From positions 1 through 36,267 of the forward strand of contig NZ_PYWM01000042.1 of assembly GCF_003049665.1 (NCBI RefSeq): DNA of 36,267 nt, in the 5' to 3' direction. This document shows positions 8,593-17,064 of this stretch, piece by piece. Origin of the DNA: Lysinibacillus mangiferihumi (GTDB lineage: Bacteria > Bacillota > Bacilli > Bacillales_A > Planococcaceae). Below the pieces are notes generated by a model that saw only the letters and a list, made by a program, of their open reading frames with translations, made no database searches and had not been told where the DNA came from. The translations under genes were made by a program, and so were the position numbers. Position 1 is the first letter of the stretch; each line of letters opens with the position of its first letter.

Positions 8593-10224
8593 TCAGAAGA
8601 AACGGTTAAACAATTTTTTGATCATTTTATCCGGTTTTGACTTTTGCTGCTTTGGCTCTTCAAATTGTAAGTCAAACACCATATGCTCTAAACGATGCCC
8701 ATCAAACGTATCCTCTAGCAAATGCTTTTCTAAATCAAGCTTTCCTGTTGGATTGTAGAAAATAATATCCACACCAAAGCGATTTAAAAATGCAAATAAT
8801 GCAATATCTTCACGGGACAATGCCGATTGCTGAGGTGACTGATAGAGCACCAACTTTGGTACTTCCTGTGCATAGTCAAAGCTTTGTAACAGGCGCAATA
8901 TTTCCTTTGGGATCATCGTCATTTGCTTAAATAAAAATAATTGCAAATCATAGGGCGACTCATTAGGTTGTCGTTTAAGCAATGGCTGTTCACAAGAAGT
9001 TTTAATCGTATGAGCAATGGCTTGTTGTAACTCCAGTGTTAACTCCCCGTATTGCCACCAATCACTTTGCAAGATGCGTTCCGTTGATAGCTCACCATTT
9101 ACTAAACAATGTTTATAGTGAAAATGGAAATTCGCTCTGCTCGTTTTAGCATACGGAAATTCCTGTACAAATACAGTTTGCGGACTAGCCAGCAACTGAT
9201 GCATATTGGCCCAATACTCTTCACGTCTACTAGAAACACCGCTAATTTTGGCGAAAATAACAGGAATAATTACTTTATCTCGGAGAGCCTCAAATTTCGG
9301 ACGAACCATTGCCTTTTCGTTAGCATAAATAAAAATATCATCATAGGTCATGCGTAATGTTAATGATTGTGGCATATGATCTTTAAATTGCCAAGGTCGA
9401 TAAACACCCGATTGATGGTCATGCATTAAATGCTCGTAATGTTGGCTAGAACTATAGCCAACAGTTGCTTGACGTTCTCGTAATTTATCAGGAAAGGGCT
9501 GTAATGCTGTTTGACTTACATAGGCGTACGAAACAGAAAATGCATCAGTAGGATCTACTGTTGCAAACTCATCAATCGCTGCTGGATGGAAGATTAACAC
9601 ATCACAGCCCAGCTCCATTAGTAATAGAAGAAAATAGCGCTGACTCATTGTTGTCTCACCATACCAAACAACCTTAGGAAAATCATCTGTCGGCTTCATC
9701 GTTTTTGTCCACTGAATCCAATGATTTTTTAGCCACTTGACCATATCTATTAAAAAGCGTCGGAAATCATTGGCAAGTAAACCGAGTGATTGCTGCTCTC
9801 GGAAGCGTTCCACTACACGCATCGTCACTAGCTGTAAATGACGATTCATTGAAGCATCATCGTGCTTAGGAATGAGTTGATGACCATACATCATGGCAAT
9901 CAATCGATTTATAGACAAGCCTTTAGGGGATTGCTGATGTTGCTCTAAAATCGTTTGCAATGCTTGAAAATCCTTTTGCTCAATATGTTTATTTAATTCT
10001 TCACTTAATATATGAACATTGGGATTTTGGGACATTGTATATAAGGAATTAAAATAATCATCTTCTTCAATCGGTACGCCCAATATACGAACAGCGATAC
10101 GACTAAAACGGATTTGTTGTGGTGTCACCTCGTAAACTGTTCGCACGTTCGCTGAATCTTGGAAGGCTTGTAGCCAATCATAAGAATCTCTTTCTAAAAC
10201 AGATTCAATTGTGACTGTTTGCAT
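8593..10224 (-). CDS. YceG family protein of the Ter biosynthetic module
   Basis: A 543-residue cytoplasmic protein without membrane segments. Its position between a HAD phosphatase and TelA and its overall character match the YceG (YceG_bac) family, described as a putative component of the Ter-associated biosynthetic module. I can see no classic catalytic motif, so the reaction is unknown. The sequence seems to contain two related regions, each with a segment about reading the position of a gene product near a hydrophobic VVWYGE / LVLYQSP strand (around 206 and 464), suggesting an internal duplication; this is by eye only. The ATG follows GGAGGTGA with good spacing. Unrelated to E. coli YceG/MltG. 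Confidence 0.8.
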   Translation of the reverse strand: MQTVTIESVLERDSYDWLQAFQDSANVRTVYEVTPQQIRFSRIAVRILGVPIEEDDYFNSLYTMSQNPNVHILSEELNKHIEQKDFQALQTILEQHQQSPKGLSINRLIAMMYGHQLIPKHDDASMNRHLQLVTMRVVERFREQQSLGLLANDFRRFLIDMVKWLKNHWIQWTKTMKPTDDFPKVVWYGETTMSQRYFLLLLMELGCDVLIFHPAAIDEFATVDPTDAFSVSYAYVSQTALQPFPDKLRERQATVGYSSSQHYEHLMHDHQSGVYRPWQFKDHMPQSLTLRMTYDDIFIYANEKAMVRPKFEALRDKVIIPVIFAKISGVSSRREEYWANMHQLLASPQTVFVQEFPYAKTSRANFHFHYKHCLVNGELSTERILQSDWWQYGELTLELQQAIAHTIKTSCEQPLLKRQPNESPYDLQLFLFKQMTMIPKEILRLLQSFDYAQEVPKLVLYQSPQQSALSREDIALFAFLNRFGVDIIFYNPTGKLDLEKHLLEDTFDGHRLEHMVFDLQFEEPKQQKSKPDKMIKKLFNRFF

Positions 10225-10250
10225 ACAAGCGTCACCTCCTTACATCATAC

Positions 10251-11063
10251 TTACACAATTGGTTGCTTATTGGCCAATTGTAAAACATCTTCGAGTAAAT
10301 ATTTCGTAAATGCTTCACCGTTATAAGGCGAATACATTGTGTTCTTTAGTATTTGTGGTTGTTTGTCTTTTAAATCACCGTGCTTTGGTGTATAGCCTTT
10401 ATCAGCAATAGCGAGCATGCCGTAATCCATTATGGAATCACCTGCCGCCACGTGCATATTATATGTACAATGCTCCTTCAAATACGAGATTGCAGCTTCT
10501 TTTGTAAGCACTTTTGGCAAAAAATATAATTTCCTTCCTTGCAGTAAGACGTGCCAACCATGGACTGCAAACTCTTGAATCATTGCTTGCACTTCGACAT
10601 CCTGTATGACATTGACATCGACATAATGGACATAAAATAGCTCATCAACATAAAACGATTGTTGAAGCCAATCATCTGATTTATAGCTATTAAATTTACG
10701 TAGCAAATCTGCCTTTGGAATAGAGGAATCTTCTATTCGTTTACGTAATATTTTCGACCATTCCTTATTAGGATGTCCCTGTTCTATTATTGTACCGCCA
10801 TTGCTCGTAATTGCAAAAGTAGGACGCAATTCTTTTATAACATGGATACGTTCATATTGATGCACTGCTCGCGTTGTAACTGGTACGAATAAAGTTTGTT
10901 GGTGGACTTGCTGCAATAATGACATCGTAACTTCCGTCATCATACTAAGTCCCACTCCCTCTTTTCGTTCAGCTATAATCGGTGCTGTTTTCGATGGGAA
11001 TTTCTCCATCATGCGCTGGGAGTAAATAAGCGTACGATCTAAATCTGATGTAAATAGTAGCAT
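10251..11063 (-). CDS. HAD-superfamily phosphatase of the Ter module
   Basis: A 270-residue HAD hydrolase. Motif I is SDLDRT (D7 nucleophile, D9 acid), motif II PVTTR (T63/T64), a motif III lysine is probably K188 in LTKEAA, and motif IV is GDSIMD (D209, D213). A cap region lies between about 90 and 185, as in Cof-type enzymes. In Ter clusters this HAD is proposed to dephosphorylate an intermediate made by the neighbouring PRTase-like enzymes; the substrate is unknown. Start ATG follows AGGAGAG. It is 12 bases downstream of the StiP gene and 26 bases upstream of yceG, clearly co-transcribed. Confidence 0.86.
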   Translation of the reverse strand: MLLFTSDLDRTLIYSQRMMEKFPSKTAPIIAERKEGVGLSMMTEVTMSLLQQVHQQTLFVPVTTRAVHQYERIHVIKELRPTFAITSNGGTIIEQGHPNKEWSKILRKRIEDSSIPKADLLRKFNSYKSDDWLQQSFYVDELFYVHYVDVNVIQDVEVQAMIQEFAVHGWHVLLQGRKLYFLPKVLTKEAAISYLKEHCTYNMHVAAGDSIMDYGMLAIADKGYTPKHGDLKDKQPQILKNTMYSPYNGEAFTKYLLEDVLQLANKQPIV

Positions 11064-11075
11064 GTCTTCTCTCCT

Positions 11076-12176
11076 CTACACTTCTTTTATTAAACCACAG
11101 CATGCATAGGACATTTGTGGATATTCTTCAATTTGAACATTTTTTTCTTTGGCTAATAGTAAAATGTGCGCCAATTCCTGTACATATGTTGGGTTAACTA
11201 AAATTTTCCACGGAACTCTTCGAAGTAAGACGCGCGTTGTTTCGCCCACGCCTGGCTTTACAAGATGCTGATTGGTAATGCCATACTGTTGTTGAATCGC
11301 CACAACCGACTCCATTCCTTGCCATGTAATAGCAGATGATTTTCGCTCACAAAGTTGTTGCGCTACATCCTTCTGTACTTGTGTAAAATGGGCACTGATA
11401 CGGTCTATATAGAAATTGGATACGTCGGCATCTTGTAGTTCTTTATAATATTTCGCCCCATGAAAATCATTGCCATCCATAAACTGCTCATTCCATACCG
11501 TACGGCTCACTAAACCTGAAACCGTTGAATTTAAGCATGCGGAAGGTATTAAGAAATCAGCTCGCGTGCCATAAATGGCTGCACAATGTCCTGGATCAGC
11601 AAGCACAGCTAATGTAGCATCCAGTTGTTGAATATTTTGTTCATTATAGCTTGCGCACGCTTGTTGTAATTCTCTTGTTATGGCCCCTTTCCCTGTCCAA
11701 CCATCAATAAATTGGATGCGGGCAAGTGGGTGCTGAGTAAATATATATCGAATAGCAGTCTCATCAATACCACGACCACGAAGAATCGATATCGTATAAT
11801 GCGGAACGCTGACGTTATAATGCATTTTTATATATCGTTTAATTAAAATACCTATTGGCGTTCCTGCTCTCGCTAAACTAACAAGTACTAAATGCTCTAA
11901 ACCTTGACGTGCTACAATTTGCTGTGCCACCACACCAACAGCTAGTGCAATGCGTTCTGCATAGTCTTCCAATGTTTGATAAAACAACGTCATGTACGCT
12001 TCGGAAGGAAGATATTCTACAGGTAACATTTCTGAATAATGTGTCCCTGATTGAATAAGTCGTTCCCGCTGTTCATTATCTATTTCTAAGCTTATGTTAC
12101 TAATATCTCGTAGCAAAAAGACAACATCTTCTGAAGAATAGCTTCCCATTTTATCTGGTTGTTTTATTTCATGCAT
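11076..12176 (-). CDS. StiP/PRTase-like protein with C-terminal PELOTA-like domain
   Basis: A 366-residue member of the StiP family, annotated in databases as 'cysteine protease StiP' but first described as a phosphoribosyltransferase-like domain. The fold cues are LVSLARAGTPIG (98-109), resembling a PRTase nucleotide strand, and FIDGWTGKGAI (156-166) in place of the PRPP loop. The last ~80 residues, including KPGVGETTRVLLRR, fit the PELOTA-type RNA-binding domain reported at the end of these proteins. I start at the ATG at 12176: GGAGGA is seven bases upstream and the start overlaps the previous stop as TAATG. The upstream TTG at 12203 lacks such support. Protease activity is doubtful from sequence. 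Confidence 0.8.
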   Translation of the reverse strand: MHEIKQPDKMGSYSSEDVVFLLRDISNISLEIDNEQRERLIQSGTHYSEMLPVEYLPSEAYMTLFYQTLEDYAERIALAVGVVAQQIVARQGLEHLVLVSLARAGTPIGILIKRYIKMHYNVSVPHYTISILRGRGIDETAIRYIFTQHPLARIQFIDGWTGKGAITRELQQACASYNEQNIQQLDATLAVLADPGHCAAIYGTRADFLIPSACLNSTVSGLVSRTVWNEQFMDGNDFHGAKYYKELQDADVSNFYIDRISAHFTQVQKDVAQQLCERKSSAITWQGMESVVAIQQQYGITNQHLVKPGVGETTRVLLRRVPWKILVNPTYVQELAHILLLAKEKNVQIEEYPQMSYACCGLIKEV

Positions 12177-13537
12177 TATATAGTCCTCCAGTCGTGCATA
12201 CAAATAACGTAAATATTTGCGTTACTCACTGCCTTCAATGCTTGCACTGTCTTTGCAACGACCTCTTGATTTTCTATACGTTCTATGACTAAAAAAAGTT
12301 CCGAATACGGATGACTATGTAAGTTGTATAAGTAATTTTCGACACCATTATTTTCTGGACTTTCGAAAGCTATTTTATCAGTAATTGTGTAGGAAGGGTC
12401 ATCTGCACAATAAATGGGACTACGTGTTGTTGATTGAAAATATACTTCCTGTCCTAAACAAGTCGCTATTTGCATTGGCACATACATAAATTCACCTGTT
12501 CCAATGACAAGTGCTGGACCACCTGTACGAAGTGCTCGTAATTGAGCCGCGATGGCTTGCAATGTTTTCTTTTGCGCAACATGCTGCTCGGCTGTTATCG
12601 TGAATCGACCTGTCGCTAACATGTATGGCGCTCTATTGATAACGCCATTTTCAGCGATCGAATGGTACTGTTTTTGTTCGACTACCTCGTCCACTGAAAG
12701 CAAAGCTATGTCAGCTGTTTGCGGTAATGTTGCTGCTACTTGGTTGCTTGTTAAAAGCGGTGTACCCTCACAAGTAAAGTGCCCAGACATAATAGCTACA
12801 AAATCTATTGTTATCCCCCATTGCGCTTCTAGCTGAGCAAACATTGCTCGTTGTTTAGATGAACGCCAATCTAAAATTGATAATACCGAGTAGCGTTGGA
12901 CATGAGGAAATTTTCGTTGCAAGGTTTCGATAATATTTACTACTGTATTGCCCGTCGTTATTTCATCATCAATAAGCACAATCTGTTTTGCTTGTAGCAA
13001 TTTTTCTGGTTGTTCGCAATATACTCGATGACTTGTGGCATGTGAATGTTCTTCTTCAAATGTCACAAATGGTTCAAGCTCTGGCACTAGTTCACGTGTC
13101 GTATGAATATACGTAGCATTAGACTTAAAAACATTAAATACTGCATGCCCTAACGCTGTTGCTGTTTCAGCAAAGCCAATAAATAGCACGTCTTCTGCTA
13201 GTTCCAATCCTTGTTCCTCCACTTGCTGCAAAATCTCTTGCACATTATGTCTATTTTGCATAGCCTGTACAACAGACTGTACTAACAAAGGCTCTTTTCC
13301 TGTCAATCGCTCATAATACATCATAGCTAGTAAAGCCCCTGTCAGTATCGGTACTTGTGGCTGGACTGCTAAATGCTTACCAAGAACTGTACTAACAAAT
13401 AAAAACTGTCTCTTTTTATTAATACGTGTCGCCATTTTAAATAAATCTGTTCTGGCAAAATCATAAGGATTGTCAGTAATGTCAATTGCGATTTTATAAT
13501 CCTGAATAATGTTCAACTTGTTGTCGAGCTTCGTCAT
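12176..13537 (-). CDS. Phosphoribosyltransferase with C-terminal TRSP domain
   Basis: A 453-residue, two-part protein. The N-terminal ~280 residues are a type I phosphoribosyltransferase fold with a clear PRPP-binding loop IVLIDDEITTGNT (186-198). The C-terminal ~150 residues correspond to the TRSP domain that accompanies this PRTase family in Ter operons. The family is proposed to join a ribose phosphate to a base-like acceptor to give a nucleoside-like compound; this has not been shown to my knowledge. Start ATG has AGGAGG eight bases upstream and lies 44 bases inside the 3' end of the preceding lyase gene, so the two are tightly coupled. Confidence 0.85.
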   Translation of the reverse strand: MTKLDNKLNIIQDYKIAIDITDNPYDFARTDLFKMATRINKKRQFLFVSTVLGKHLAVQPQVPILTGALLAMMYYERLTGKEPLLVQSVVQAMQNRHNVQEILQQVEEQGLELAEDVLFIGFAETATALGHAVFNVFKSNATYIHTTRELVPELEPFVTFEEEHSHATSHRVYCEQPEKLLQAKQIVLIDDEITTGNTVVNIIETLQRKFPHVQRYSVLSILDWRSSKQRAMFAQLEAQWGITIDFVAIMSGHFTCEGTPLLTSNQVAATLPQTADIALLSVDEVVEQKQYHSIAENGVINRAPYMLATGRFTITAEQHVAQKKTLQAIAAQLRALRTGGPALVIGTGEFMYVPMQIATCLGQEVYFQSTTRSPIYCADDPSYTITDKIAFESPENNGVENYLYNLHSHPYSELFLVIERIENQEVVAKTVQALKAVSNANIYVICMHDWRTI

Positions 13538-14711
13538 CTGTCGTTCCTCCTACTGTTGTGTTCAATAAAAGAGAGGCAAAATTTGCAGATTCATTGTATA
13601 CACCATAAATATGTGCTTGGCGTAAAATTCGCTGCGCCCATCTCATATGTGGTTTCATTTCATTCATTTTATTGGCATAATGGCTTTTTAAAACACCCTT
13701 TTGCCCATTATTATTTTCCACAATGCTAATGGCATCTAAATACTCCTCATACGAAACAACATACAAGGCATGAACAATACGAATATGGCTAGGATGAATA
13801 ATCGTTTTACCCAAAATACCATTTTGTTGATCTAATAGTACTTCCTTCATTAGGCCATCTAAATAATCATCAAGAAGTGCCTTACGGGCAAACAACGCTC
13901 CTTGTTCACTGAATGGAGTGGCTCTTAGCGTTGGCTTTAATACACGCTCATTGCTGAAATACTCCCAAACTGGACCAGAAATAACAAAGTCATCTTCCTC
14001 ACGACCAAGCACATTGACGATATCTGCAATGCAATCTCGAATAACAGCAATATCGTAAATGGTTGCGTCTACTCTACGTCGAATTCCGTAAATCCCACAA
14101 AAATCGGTCGCACCAATACGGACATTTAGTACACGTTTTCTGTATTGACGAAGTACGTCTTTAATCGCAAATAATGCTGTTATGCGAGACTCCTTATATA
14201 AAATGTCCTGACTTTCTAAAATCGGCATCCCATATAGCGTTAGTTGATGCTGTGCGATTGTTTGCTCTAGTATTTCAAAATAAGCTCTCCCTTGTACTGC
14301 TGTAAATTTAGGAAACACATAGCCTGTAATCACTTCTTGACGCTTTCCTAATTTAGAGATTAAAAGCTTAAATTGCTCAACACTACGCACACGAATAAAT
14401 AGAAGCGGTAAATCTTCAAGTAATATATCCTTTTGAAGATATAATGTATAAAGTGTACTGATATCTTCTATAATTTTTTCTTCACAGCTTGATAGCTCTG
14501 CATCCCCAACGGCATCTTCTAAATCGATAACAAGTGACTTTAACTCTTGATATTTTTGTGATTGTACCATGTCAATAATGTTAGGCATGGACGCGGGCAT
14601 ATATAATGTTGCACCTAATGCATAGGACAAAATATCAGGTGAATCTAATTTCGTAAATTTGCGTGGTTGTTGATAAAAAATCGTCTCCGCTTCTGTTGCA
14701 AAATATTGCAT
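13494..14711 (-). CDS. HpcH/HpaI aldolase / citrate lyase-like C-C bond lyase
   Basis: A 405-residue TIM-barrel protein related to the CitE/HpcH family. The metal- and CoA-type motif LVIDLEDAVGD (60-70) and the later GATDFCGIYGIRR motif (about 217-229) are visible. It belongs to the C-C bond lyase subfamily found in Ter-associated biosynthetic modules. Start is placed at the ATG at 14711 because GGGGAGAG lies six bases upstream; the open frame extends 17 codons further without a ribosome binding site, and into the T-run of the terminator at 14744-14792. First enzyme gene of the module, separated from the TerD genes by that terminator. Substrate unknown. Confidence 0.83.
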   Translation of the reverse strand: MQYFATEAETIFYQQPRKFTKLDSPDILSYALGATLYMPASMPNIIDMVQSQKYQELKSLVIDLEDAVGDAELSSCEEKIIEDISTLYTLYLQKDILLEDLPLLFIRVRSVEQFKLLISKLGKRQEVITGYVFPKFTAVQGRAYFEILEQTIAQHQLTLYGMPILESQDILYKESRITALFAIKDVLRQYRKRVLNVRIGATDFCGIYGIRRRVDATIYDIAVIRDCIADIVNVLGREEDDFVISGPVWEYFSNERVLKPTLRATPFSEQGALFARKALLDDYLDGLMKEVLLDQQNGILGKTIIHPSHIRIVHALYVVSYEEYLDAISIVENNNGQKGVLKSHYANKMNEMKPHMRWAQRILRQAHIYGVYNESANFASLLLNTTVGGTTDDEARQQVEHYSGL

Positions 14712-14743
14712 CCAATTCTCTCCCCATTCAAGAATGATTTTGT

Positions 14744-14792
14744 AAAAAAGACACTGCATCAACCTGTTTTATACAGACTAATACAGTGCCTT
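14744..14792 (-). terminator. Internal terminator/attenuator between terD genes and the lyase
   Basis: On the minus strand GCACTGTATTAGTCTGT pairs with ACAGGTTGATGCAGTGT (several G-U pairs, about 17 bp, short loop) and is followed by TTTTTT. It stands in the 145-bp gap between yceE and the lyase gene. Partial readthrough would make the TerD proteins more abundant than the enzymes. Confidence 0.8.
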
Positions 14793-14856
14793 CCATTACG
14801 TCGCTTTCTCTATTCAATTCATAATCGTAACCATCTAGTTATAAACGCCACTTTAA

Positions 14857-15432
14857 TTATTGCAGTCCATAAGCATTGATTAATGCAGCTAAACCACCTT
14901 GATAGCCAGAGCCAACAGCAGCAAATTTCCACTCGCCATTATGTCGGTAAAGCTCACAAAATACGACCGCTGTCTCTATGCTGAAATCTTCACCTAAATC
15001 ATAACGAAGTACTTCTGAACCAGATTCTTCGTTCGTTAATCGAACATAAGCGTTTAGTACTTGTCCAAAGTTTTGACGGCGACCTTCCGCATCATAAATT
15101 GTCACGGTTACAACAATTTTTTCGATTTGAGGAGACACTTGTTTTAAATTAACAAGAATTTTTTCATCGTCACCATCACCTACACCAGTACGGTTATCAC
15201 CCATATGCTGAACAGATTTGTCTGGACTTGTTAAATTATTATAGAAAATAAAGTCTTGTTCATTACGGCATTTTCCCGATGCATCTAACAAAAACACAGA
15301 TGCATCTAAGTCAAAGTCATTTCCTCCATCGAATTGTTTAACATCCCAACCTAAACCAATACCTACATTATTTAAGCCTGGGTCTTGCTTCATTAAATCA
15401 ATGCGTTGTCCTTTACTTAACTGAATACCCAT
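14857..15432 (-). CDS. yceE: TerD family protein (YceE-like)
   Basis: A 191-residue TerD-domain protein. Members bind calcium through conserved acidic loops and act in tellurite, phage, cell-wall and other stress responses. The family signature is intact: GLGWD (26-30), the acidic DFDLDASVF loop (39-47), GDNRTG.GDGDDE (78-91 region), TIYDAEGRRQNFG, and [15 protein letters not shown] near the end. It is about 36 bases downstream of its paralogue. Length and order among three TerD genes correspond to B. subtilis YceE (192 aa). The membrane partner TerC (YceF), which follows in B. subtilis, is absent here and is replaced by the biosynthetic genes. Confidence 0.92.
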   Translation of the reverse strand: MGIQLSKGQRIDLMKQDPGLNNVGIGLGWDVKQFDGGNDFDLDASVFLLDASGKCRNEQDFIFYNNLTSPDKSVQHMGDNRTGVGDGDDEKILVNLKQVSPQIEKIVVTVTIYDAEGRRQNFGQVLNAYVRLTNEESGSEVLRYDLGEDFSIETAVVFCELYRHNGEWKFAAVGSGYQGGLAALINAYGLQ

Positions 15433-15467
15433 TAGAAGAAACTCCCTTTCTCATATAAAGTTAAAAG

Positions 15468-16049
15468 TTAGTTTACGTTTAAACCATAATCATTACAAAG
15501 TGCCGCTAAACCACCTTGGTATCCAGCACCAACTGCGTTGAATTTCCATTCACCATTGTGACGGTATAGTTCTCCGACAACAACAGCTGTTTCAATACTA
15601 AAGTCTTCACCTAAATCATAGCGCACGATTTCTTCATTCGTCGCAGCATTAATAATGCGGATAAATGCGTTCGATACCATACCAAAGTTTTGGCTACGTG
15701 CTTCTGCATCATGGATTGTAACGGTGAATGCTAGACGTTGCACATGGGCAGGTACTTCTTTTAACGAAACTTTAACGATTTCGTCATCCCCTTCACCAAC
15801 CCCTGTTAAGTTATCCCCAGAGTGTTCAACAGAACCATTACCACCGATAGTATTGTTGTAGAAGACAAAATCATTTTGGTCTGCTACTTTCCCTGTATCA
15901 GCAAGTAAAAAAATAGAAGAGTCTAAATCAAAATCATGTCCACCATCGTATTTATTCGTATCCCAGCCTAAACCTACAATGACATTTGATAATCCTGGAT
16001 TTGTTTTTGTTAAATCAACTTTTTGACCTTTTTGTAATGAAATACCCAT
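15468..16049 (-). CDS. yceD: TerD family protein (YceD-like)
   Basis: A 193-residue TerD-domain protein, the second of three in the operon. It keeps GLGWD (26-30), [11 protein letters not shown] (39-49), the [13 protein letters not shown] acidic loop (about 79-91), [13 protein letters not shown] and [15 protein letters not shown]. Equal in length to B. subtilis YceD. The ATG has GAGGAGG at optimal spacing. Likely a calcium-binding cytoplasmic or membrane-peripheral protein; specific partner unknown. The three paralogues are much alike in the acidic loops but differ at the ends, consistent with old duplication. Confidence 0.92.
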   Translation of the reverse strand: MGISLQKGQKVDLTKTNPGLSNVIVGLGWDTNKYDGGHDFDLDSSIFLLADTGKVADQNDFVFYNNTIGGNGSVEHSGDNLTGVGEGDDEIVKVSLKEVPAHVQRLAFTVTIHDAEARSQNFGMVSNAFIRIINAATNEEIVRYDLGEDFSIETAVVVGELYRHNGEWKFNAVGAGYQGGLAALCNDYGLNVN

Positions 16050-16080
16050 TTGTATTCCTCCTCAAATTTATAATTTATAA

Positions 16081-16695
16081 TTATTGATATCTTCGAACTA
16101 CATCACCAAGTTTTACATCATTTGTACCGTTACCAATAGCGGCAAATTTCCACTCGTTGCCGTGACGATAAATTTCACCACAAACTAGTGTTGTTAAATT
16201 CGAATAATCATCACTTAAATTATAGCGAATTAATTCATTGCCTGTCTTGTCATCGTACACGCGAATATACGCATTTTGAATCATACCGAAATGTTGATTA
16301 CGACCAGCCGCATCATAGATGTTTACAACAAATACTAATTTATTGTATTGTGCAGGCACAGCTCCTAACTCCACTGTAATGACCTCATCATCACCTGCAC
16401 CGTCACCTGTTAAATTATCGCCAGAATGCTTAACTGATCCGCATTTACTTGATAATTTCCCGAAGTAAACGACGTCATCTCCTGCCACTATACGATCATC
16501 TTGCAACATTAAAACTGATGAATCACAGTCAACATCTCTGCCTCCTGATCTACCACTAGAAAATAAGCCACCTAATAAGCCACCACTTTTTGTTTGGCCT
16601 ACTGGATCCCATCCTAAGCCTACTTTAATTTTATTTAAACCAGCATTGCCTTTTGTTAAATCTACACGCTGTCCCTTTTGTAAATTAATCCCCAT
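16081..16695 (-). CDS. yceC: TerD family protein with Gly-rich insertion (YceC-like)
   Basis: A 204-residue TerD-domain protein, first gene of the operon. It differs from the other two by a Gly/Ser-rich insertion at about 36-52 (SGGLLGGLFSSGRSGG) between GLGWD and the acidic loop, where the loop reads RDVDCDSSVLML (53-64) instead of DFDLDSSIF. The second acidic loop GDNLTGDGAGDDE and the C-terminal EIYRHGNEWKFAAIG are conserved. This form matches B. subtilis YceC. The start has AAGGAGGG seven bases upstream. B. subtilis yceC is controlled by general-stress and ECF sigma factors; I could not find a convincing promoter of that kind here. Confidence 0.9.
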   Translation of the reverse strand: MGINLQKGQRVDLTKGNAGLNKIKVGLGWDPVGQTKSGGLLGGLFSSGRSGGRDVDCDSSVLMLQDDRIVAGDDVVYFGKLSSKCGSVKHSGDNLTGDGAGDDEVITVELGAVPAQYNKLVFVVNIYDAAGRNQHFGMIQNAYIRVYDDKTGNELIRYNLSDDYSNLTTLVCGEIYRHGNEWKFAAIGNGTNDVKLGDVVRRYQ

Positions 16696-17024
16696 GTTAA
16701 AGCCCTCCTTATTTGCATACCTTGCTAAAAAATCGTGAATAGTATTTTAAATATGTTGATGAACATGTTTTAGCAACTCCAATAATAGAAACGTTCAGTT
16801 ACTGCTTTCTTGCGGAAGTCGAATAACTTTTCGCTACATATTGTAATTGTCCGATCCATTTTCTTAATCAACTGTTCAATACACTGCTTTAAATTTTTCA
16901 ATTTATAGCTATTACGTCAAAAAGTATGTATCAACATACATTAAGTCTAAAATAATATTACATAAAATTCAAATAATGGCTCCACATGAAAGTAGATTTT
17001 TATATTCTCCCTTTTTTACCAAAT
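16696..17024 (-). other. Intergenic region upstream of the Ter operon
   Basis: About 330 bp without a gene between the Ter operon start and the end of the dpp operon. It must hold the Ter operon promoter. A minus-strand TTGACG occurs at about 16915-16920, but no well-spaced -10 accompanies it, and no clear sigma-B (GTTTaa...GGGtat) or ECF (tGAAAC...CGTc) pair was seen. A short imperfect palindrome TATGTATCAACATA lies near 16924-16937. Confidence 0.4.
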
Positions 17025-17055
17025 AAAAACCTTCTAGCTTTTCAGTAGAAGGCTC
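17025..17055 (-). terminator. Terminator of the dpp operon
   Basis: CCTTCTA / TAGAAGG stem with a 9-base loop, followed on the minus strand by TTTTTATT. It lies just after the dppC stop at 17065. Confidence 0.88.
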
Positions 17056-17064
17056 TTTACCATA

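Noticed and set aside
12177..12203. Upstream TTG start for the StiP gene
   Set aside because: The ATG at 12176 has GGAGGA at ideal spacing and a TAATG overlap; the TTG start would place that site inside the gene.
14712..14762. N-terminal extension of the lyase gene
   Set aside because: No ribosome binding site, and it would lie in the terminator tail; the ATG at 14711 has GGGGAGAG six bases upstream.
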